Below are positions 59,620 to 64,000 of a DNA stretch of 64,000 nucleotides, in pieces. The position numbers and the translations under genes are program-made. A model generated the notes under the pieces. The model worked only from the letters and a program-made list of their open reading frames with translations, made no database searches and was not told the origin of the DNA. Each line of letters begins with the position of its first letter. Within the stretch, counting starts at the first letter, position 1. This DNA is from Streptomyces viridochromogenes (lineage in GTDB: Bacteria > Actinomycetota > Actinomycetes > Streptomycetales > Streptomycetaceae): the NCBI RefSeq assembly GCF_001270495.1, contig NZ_LGUR01000117.1, positions 186,001 through 250,000 on the forward strand, in the 5' to 3' direction.

Positions 59620-60516
59620 TCACTTCGTCCGTACCGCCGTGTACACCGTCTGGGCCGCGAGCATGAACACGTCCGGACGGTGGTGCACGCTCGCCTTGTC
59701 GTCCGGGTCGAGGAGCCGGTCGAGGGTCGCGCGGTCGTCGGCGTCGAGGCGGTCGCCGACGCCCTCGCGGGTGCGGGTGAGTGACGCGACGACGTGGGCG
59801 CGGGCGCGGTCCGTGGTGGGGGCGGGCAGGTCGAGGAGGAAGGTGCGGGTGCCGGTGGGCCGGAGGCCGGCGGCGGTGAGCAGGGCCGGCCAGTCCTCGG
59901 TCTCGGTGACGGAGCCGGGCAGGTCCGCGCGCATCACGGCGAACCACTCCGCCTCCAGCGCATCGAGCCTCGCCTGGAGCCCGGGCCGCCCGAAGCCGAC
60001 GTCGCGCGGCAGGAACCGGGCCGGCAGGCCACCCTCCTGGAGGGCCAGCGTGCCGCCGTGTGTGAGGCGGGCGGCGAACGCGGTGAGGGCGGCGCGCTGG
60101 TCGCCGAGGTGGTGCAGGCTGCGCCCGGCCCAGAGCAGATCGGCGGGGTAGTCCAAGTCGCCGAGGACGTCCGGGAGTTCACCGGCGAGGGTGCCGAAGC
60201 GGTCGGCGACTCCGAGTCGCTCGGCGCGCGCCCGGGCCCGCTCCAGGAGCGGTGCGGATCCGTCGACGGCGACGACGCGGGCGCCGGGGAAGGTGTCGGC
60301 GAGCAGGCAGGACACGACGCCGGGGCCGCTGCCCACGTCGACGACGAGCCCCGGCTCGGTCTGCCGCTTGGCGAGCCACGCCATGGCGTGCTCGTACATC
60401 GGCGTGAACAGCTCGGCCTCGGCCTCCAGCACCGGGCCCATCTCCGCCCAGTCGAGGTCGGTGTGGTCGTGATGGTGCGCCTGGTGCTGGTGGTGCTGAT
60501 GGTTCTCGTGGGCCAT
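59620..60516 (-). CDS. SAM-dependent methyltransferase with His-rich N-terminus
   Basis: A 298-residue class I methyltransferase: motif I VVDVGSGPGVVSCLLA, acidic VVAVDGSAPLLERA, ADLLWAGRSLHHLGD. The first 18 residues are exceptionally His-rich (MAHENHQHHQHQAHHHDH), which could bind Zn, Ni or Cu. ATG 60516 follows GAGAGGCGG. Divergent from a PhyH-like dioxygenase. Substrate unknown. Confidence 0.86.
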   Translation of the reverse strand: MAHENHQHHQHQAHHHDHTDLDWAEMGPVLEAEAELFTPMYEHAMAWLAKRQTEPGLVVDVGSGPGVVSCLLADTFPGARVVAVDGSAPLLERARARAERLGVADRFGTLAGELPDVLGDLDYPADLLWAGRSLHHLGDQRAALTAFAARLTHGGTLALQEGGLPARFLPRDVGFGRPGLQARLDALEAEWFAVMRADLPGSVTETEDWPALLTAAGLRPTGTRTFLLDLPAPTTDRARAHVVASLTRTREGVGDRLDADDRATLDRLLDPDDKASVHHRPDVFMLAAQTVYTAVRTK

Positions 60517-60653
60517 GGTGGTCCGCCTCTCGTCCGGATGCCGCCAGCGTGCTCCGACGCATGGCCCCCGGGCCACTGTCCTTGCCGTAGCGGCAAAAAC
60601 AGGGCAAAGAAAATGGGGTGCGGCCCCGGGCGTCGGTCGCCCACGATGGCCCG

Positions 60654-61424
60654 ATGGACGACGACATGGTGAAGCGCTTCCTCGAGGACGGGTTCGTGAA
60701 GATCGAGGGCGCCTTCCCGCCGCGCGTCGCCGAGCACTGCGCGCGGCTGCTGTGGCGGGAGACGGGGTACGACCGGGAGGACCCGGGCACCTGGAAGGAC
60801 CCCGTGCACTGGGTGTACGACATGGCGCAGGGCCCCTTCGCGGCCGCCGTCAACACCCCCGTCCTGCACGAGGCCTTCGACGTGCTGGTGGGTGAGGACC
60901 GCTGGCAGTCGCGCTACTCGCTGGGGAGCTTCCCGCTGCGGTTCCCGCACGAGGAGGAACCGGCCGACGCGGGCTGGCACATCGAGGCCAGTTATGTCCC
61001 CGAAGGCGCCGAGCACCCGCACACGAACGTGCGCTCGAAGGATCGTGCGCTGCTCATGCTGTTCCTGTTCAGCGAGGTCACCGAGGAGGACGCGCCGACC
61101 CGCATCCGGGTCGGCTCCCATCTCGACGTACCGCCGGTCCTGGCGCCGTACGGCGAGACCGGTGCCTCGTTCCTGGAGCTCGGCCCGAAGGTCGCGGAAG
61201 CCTCCGCGCACCGCCCCCTCGCCCACGCCACCGGCAACCCCGGCGACGTCTACCTCTGCCACCCCTTCCTGGTCCACGCGGCCCAGCCCCACCACGGCAC
61301 CCGCCCCAGATTCATGGCCCAGCCACCCCTGCTCCCGACGGTCCCGCTGGAGCTGGAGCGAGCGGACAGCAACTACTCGGCAGTGGAGTTCGCGATCCGC
61401 CGGGGCCTGGCCAGAGAGAACTGA
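60654..61424 (+). CDS. Phytanoyl-CoA dioxygenase (PhyH) family protein
   Basis: A 256-residue Fe(II)/2-oxoglutarate-dependent oxygenase: FLEDGFVKIEGAFPP, the proximal iron motif DAGWHIEASY (His-X-Glu instead of the usual His-X-Asp), and distal His plus Arg in HPFLVHAAQPHHGTRPRFMAQ. ATG 60654 has no strong ribosome site; ATG 60666 is the next option. The GAG codon for Glu is clear in the DNA. Hydroxylase or related oxidation; substrate unknown. Confidence 0.83.
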   Translation: MDDDMVKRFLEDGFVKIEGAFPPRVAEHCARLLWRETGYDREDPGTWKDPVHWVYDMAQGPFAAAVNTPVLHEAFDVLVGEDRWQSRYSLGSFPLRFPHEEEPADAGWHIEASYVPEGAEHPHTNVRSKDRALLMLFLFSEVTEEDAPTRIRVGSHLDVPPVLAPYGETGASFLELGPKVAEASAHRPLAHATGNPGDVYLCHPFLVHAAQPHHGTRPRFMAQPPLLPTVPLELERADSNYSAVEFAIRRGLAREN

Positions 61425-61445
61425 CCACCCCCGGCGGACCACAAC

Positions 61446-61525
61446 GCCCTGAAGGGGCGCGGGGCTGTATCCATGTGCGGCTCCGCCGCGGGCGCGACCA
61501 GCCACAACGGACCCGCAGCCGCACT
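61446..61525. repeat. Streptomyces-type dispersed intergenic element
   Basis: CCCTGAAGGGGCGCGGGGCT, then CGGCTCCGCCGCGGGCGCGA and CCAGCCACAACGGACCCGCA. This composition recurs in many Streptomyces intergenic regions (recalled, not searched). It lies between convergent genes and is rich in short self-complementary words. Confidence 0.6.
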
Positions 61526-61532
61526 CACAGCA

Positions 61533-63251
61533 CTACGACAACGGCGGGTACGCGTTCTGCATCAACTGCTGGAACTGCGCCGAGAACCAGTGCCCCGACA
61601 GCGGAGCGTCAGGCAGGGCGCCGGACATGTTGTTGCCGTTACGCGGGTTCCCGGTGTACGTCGGGTCGCACATCCGGTCGAAGCCCTTGCCCTCGTCGTT
61701 CGGGATCTCCTTGCTCGCGCCGTCGGACTCACCCGGAGGCTTGATCCAGACGTACGCGTCGATCCCGGCCGCCGGGTTGGCCTGCGGCCGCTCACCCAGC
61801 CCGGCCCCGGACTGGTTGCACCAGTTGCCGACGTGGATGCGGCGGTCGTAGCGGCCGCCGTTGACGTAGGTGTCGACGTCGGTCATCGCACCCGGGCCGG
61901 CCGGCCGCGCGCTGCCGCCCCAGCCGTTCCTCGACGTGTCGATCAGCATGCCGATACCGGAGTTGAACCCGGTGGTGACCAGCTGGTTGCGGAAGGCCTG
62001 CGCGAAGGACAGCTCGTCGGTGTACCGGTTCCAGTCGACCCACTTGGACTCACGGACGGACTTGCCGCCGACCGAGTCGTTGATGGTGAAGTTGTTCTCC
62101 TTCAGAGCGCTGTAGTTGGCCGTGTTGGCGATGAAGCCGTGAACGTCGTTCACGGTGGCGCCCTCGGAGGTGGCGGCCTCCTTCATCACGGTGGCGCTGG
62201 CGGCGAAGTTGTCGTCCCAGCCGATCCAGCCGTGGTGGCCGGCGTCGATGTAGTTGTAGACGTTGGCCGCGTCACCGAGCTTGTTGAGGGCGTAGCCGAC
62301 GCCCTTCTGGTAGTTGCCGTTGGCCTTCATCACGTCGCACTGCGGCGTGGCCGTCGGACGGCTGCCGGTGTTGGTGACGAGGTTGGGCAGCGAGTCGATC
62401 TCGATGGTGGTCACGATCCGCAGCGCGGCGTACTTCGGGTCGGCGAGGATCGCGGCGATCGGGTCGATGTACTCGGTCTTGTAGCGGCCGAGCTCCGTCG
62501 GGCCTAGCTCGCCGTTGGAGGCGAGGGCGGCGCAGTCGCGGCCCGGAAGGTTGTAGATGACCAGCTGGACGACGAGTTCGCCGGAGCCCTTCTGGGTCAG
62601 GGCCTCGTCGAGGTGGTCGCGCAGGCCCATGCCGCCGTTGACGCCGTTGATGGCGGCGATCCGGTCGAGCCAGACGCCGGTGGGCTGGTTGGCGATCCGG
62701 CTGCCGCCCGGTTCGGCGGCGGCCTTCGCGGACCACTCCGGGTTCACGTACACCTTGGCGCCGGAGTACGGGTTGTCGACCTTGGGACCGGTCGGGCCGG
62801 GGTCCGGCGGATCCGTGGGGCCCGAGCCGTCGTCGACGTTGCAGGTCACGCCGTCGAGAGTGAAGGTGGCCGGGACGGCGTTGGTGCCGCTGTAGGAGCC
62901 CTGGAAGCCGAAGCTGACCGAACCGCCGGTCGACAGGGTCCCGTTGTAGGTCTCGTTGGTGGCGGTGACCGCCGCGCCGCTCTGGCTGATCTTCGCGTTC
63001 CAGCCGCTGGTGACCTTCTGGTTTCCGGCGTACGACCACTTCAGCGACCAGTTGGACTTGGCGGAGCCCTGGTTGGTGACCGTCACGGCGGCGGTGAAGC
63101 CGGTGTCCCACTGGTTCTGCACCTTGTAGTCGACGGTGCAGGGGACGGCCGCCGTGCCGACGTCCGCGGGGACGGTCGCGGCGAGCGCGGTCCCCGAGGC
63201 ACCGGCGACCAGCGCCAGGGCGGCGAGCATCGCAGTTCTGGTACGACTCAT
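61533..63251 (-). CDS. Secreted GH6 cellulase with N-terminal CBM2
   Basis: A 572-residue exported cellulase. Signal peptide about 1-24. CBM2 about 37-135 (CTVDYKVQNQWDTGFTAAV, WNAKISQSGAAVTATN, FGFQGSYSGTNAVPATFTLDG), Pro/Gly/Asp linker to about 157, then the GH6 catalytic domain: LVIYNLPGRDCAA, TTIEIDSLPNLVTN, the signature YNYIDAGHHGWIGWDDN, and VWIKPPGESDG. Cellobiohydrolase or endoglucanase cannot be settled without modelling the loops. Its ATG overlaps the stop of a small upstream ORF (ATGA), and CebR-like boxes lie further upstream. Confidence 0.95.
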   Translation of the reverse strand: MSRTRTAMLAALALVAGASGTALAATVPADVGTAAVPCTVDYKVQNQWDTGFTAAVTVTNQGSAKSNWSLKWSYAGNQKVTSGWNAKISQSGAAVTATNETYNGTLSTGGSVSFGFQGSYSGTNAVPATFTLDGVTCNVDDGSGPTDPPDPGPTGPKVDNPYSGAKVYVNPEWSAKAAAEPGGSRIANQPTGVWLDRIAAINGVNGGMGLRDHLDEALTQKGSGELVVQLVIYNLPGRDCAALASNGELGPTELGRYKTEYIDPIAAILADPKYAALRIVTTIEIDSLPNLVTNTGSRPTATPQCDVMKANGNYQKGVGYALNKLGDAANVYNYIDAGHHGWIGWDDNFAASATVMKEAATSEGATVNDVHGFIANTANYSALKENNFTINDSVGGKSVRESKWVDWNRYTDELSFAQAFRNQLVTTGFNSGIGMLIDTSRNGWGGSARPAGPGAMTDVDTYVNGGRYDRRIHVGNWCNQSGAGLGERPQANPAAGIDAYVWIKPPGESDGASKEIPNDEGKGFDRMCDPTYTGNPRNGNNMSGALPDAPLSGHWFSAQFQQLMQNAYPPLS

Positions 63252-63625
63252 GAGTGCGGGTTTCCTTCTCCGTGAGGGGAGTTGTCCGTCGAGGGTGCGC
63301 GGCTGACCACGCGGCCCGATGCCGTACGACGTGGGGGTTCCGTCGTGGACGGGTACGTCAGCCACTGGCTCAGGCCGTCGCGTACGTGGACGTCGCGCGG
63401 CCCGAGGAGGGCTCGTTGAACAGGTCGGAGACGACGATCGACGCCGAGCGGGCGACGGTTGGTGCCGTTCAGGGTGCCGTTCGACTGGAACTCCGTCGGT
63501 ACGGCATCGCTCCCCGACCCGGAGTACTCCACCGCGCACGCGGGGGTGGCTCTCTGCGCCATGGCCGCCGGCTCCGTCACGGCTCCGGCGACGGCTAAAA
63601 GTAATGAACGCGGGGGGTGTCGCAT
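63248..63625 (-). pseudogene. CBM2-protein remnant, coupled leader ORF of the GH6 gene
   Basis: A 125-codon frame with an excellent ribosome site (AAGGAG before ATG 63625). It has a signal-peptide-like start (RSLLLAVAGAV), ATPACAVEYS as at the beginning of a CBM2, then directly SGSDAVPTEFQSNGT, resembling the end of a CBM2 (compare TNAVPATFTLDG in the cellulase). About 75 central residues are missing, and what follows is non-domain Arg/Pro-rich sequence. It contains two TTA codons at positions 8 and 10, and its TGA overlaps the cellulase ATG. Either debris or a retained regulatory leader. Confidence 0.6.
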
Positions 63626-63672
63626 GAGCGACTCCTTGCAGATCAGCGCGTCGTGACGGACGCGTCGACTGA

Positions 63673-63686
63673 TGGAATCGCTCCCA
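63673..63686. promoter_or_regulatory. Degenerate CebR-like box
   Basis: TGGAATCGCTCCCA matches the CebR palindrome TGGGAGCGCTCCCA at 12 of 14 positions. It lies 48 bp before the leader ORF of the cellulase. Likely mediates cello-oligosaccharide induction. Confidence 0.7.
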
Positions 63687-63815
63687 CTGGTGTCAATGAA
63701 GCTAGCGCCAAGTGACGGTAAAGGACAGAGGAGTTGCTGACTTTCCCTCAACTAAATCCGTCGAATCTTTTCGACTCTTCAAGCACCTTGACCCTTTGCA
63801 CCCCCATCCTCACTA

Positions 63816-63829
63816 TGGGAGCGCTCCCA
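63816..63829. promoter_or_regulatory. Perfect CebR box
   Basis: TGGGAGCGCTCCCA, an exact 14-bp palindrome and the established CebR operator in Streptomyces, whose repressor is released by cellobiose/cellotriose. It lies 47 bp before the rightward secreted-protein gene and 191 bp before the leftward leader ORF. Confidence 0.9.
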
Positions 63830-63875
63830 CTGGTTCAAGCCTTGACTTCTCCGAGCCGCAAGGAGGAACCAGCAC

Positions 63876-64000
63876 GTGCATCCCCCACGCAGACGCAGAA
63901 CCGCGCGACGGTTGTGGACCGCCGTCGCAGCGGCCCTGGCACTCCCCTTGACCATGCTGGGCACGGGTTCAACCCCCGCCCAGGCCGCGGCAGTTCAGTG
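63876..64000 (+). CDS. N-terminus of a secreted protein (truncated by window end)
   Basis: GTG 63876 follows AAGGAGGAACC. The 41 visible codons encode a long signal peptide: a basic start (HPPRRRRTARRLW), a hydrophobic core (TAVAAALALPLTMLGTG), then STPAQAAAVQ with an AxA-type cleavage site. A perfect CebR box just upstream and the divergent GH6 cellulase indicate another cellulose-degrading enzyme, but the catalytic family is outside the window. Confidence 0.8.
   Translation, partial: MHPPRRRRTARRLWTAVAAALALPLTMLGTGSTPAQAAAVQ

Noticed and set aside
1..64000. Secondary-metabolite gene cluster around the P450, methyltransferase or KAS III
   Set aside because: No PKS, NRPS, terpene cyclase or RiPP core genes; these genes are scattered and in unrelated operons.
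1..64000. Integrated element using tRNA-Leu as attachment site
   Set aside because: No integrase, excisionase or second partial tRNA copy was seen next to 2658-2742.

Overview
The window is typical Streptomyces chromosome: very high G+C with strong third-position GC bias, GTG/TTG starts, ATGA gene overlaps, Tat and Sec secreted hydrolases, a canonical CebR-type box and a GC-rich dispersed intergenic element. There is no prophage, transposase, CRISPR array or polyketide/NRPS cluster. One tRNA (Leu, anticodon GAG) is present. Of the rarely used TTA codons I noted two, both in a small ORF upstream of a cellulase; I did not survey every gene.

Layout. (1) 65-2742: a cytochrome P450 and ferredoxin facing a MarR regulator across a perfect palindrome, then decayed TetR and SDR remnants and tRNA-Leu. 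(2) 2976-14866: a C1/C2 acid island. A divergent promoter at about 6730-6874 drives a SucCD-like CoA ligase and (possibly) an aldehyde dehydrogenase leftwards. Rightwards it drives a ThDP enzyme of the oxalyl-CoA decarboxylase/2-hydroxyacyl-CoA lyase superfamily, a formyl-CoA:oxalate CoA-transferase, a fused NDP-forming acyl-CoA ligase and two tandem OFA-family transporters. (3) 14960-36321: an unbroken leftward run of 15 genes. It starts with a ROK regulator and a sugar ABC transporter. A Gfo/Idh/MocA oxidoreductase, a TIM-barrel isomerase and a giant secreted sugar dehydrogenase/ThuA/3-keto-disaccharide hydrolase fusion follow. It ends in a translationally coupled ebo-like metabolite cluster (inositol-phosphate synthase, UbiA-like prenyltransferase, TIM barrel, EboA, TatD/EboB, EboE, phosphodiesterase/EboF) and a Tat-secreted TIM barrel. 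(4) 36480-46613: the second half of the C1 system: a FadR-type GntR regulator, a lone KAS III, an OFA transporter with its 50-residue partner, a PanE-like reductase, and a molybdenum NAD-formate dehydrogenase whose catalytic subunit is split between two genes in permuted order, plus FdhD. (5) 46879-64000: ordinary accessory genes (MarR/hydrolase/MDR oxidoreductase, sialidase, BASS-type transporter and LysR, FadD, aldo/keto reductase, GH75 chitosanase, SDR, methyltransferase, PhyH-like dioxygenase), ending in a cellulose-degradation locus (GH6 with CBM2, a CBM2 remnant ORF, two CebR-like boxes, and the start of another secreted protein).

How it fits together. Regions 2 and 4 look like one regulon cut in two by region 3. 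The sucC/oxc, panE/OFA and gntR promoters share the motif ACTGTA-NR-C-R-A, the best candidate for the operator of the GntR protein at 36480. Oxalate (or a 2-hydroxy acid) would be imported by OFA carriers, converted to a CoA thioester and cleaved to formyl-CoA. Formate would be released by CoA transfer and oxidised by the Mo-formate dehydrogenase, while the PanE-like protein may divert oxalyl-CoA to glyoxylate. In region 3 a second shared operator, an 8-7-8 palindrome, lies in front of both the ROK gene and the giant secreted enzyme, tying sugar uptake to 3-keto-sugar-type chemistry. The ebo-like cluster, with an inositol-phosphate synthase where other bacteria carry the sugar-phosphate cyclase EboD, is the least understood part.
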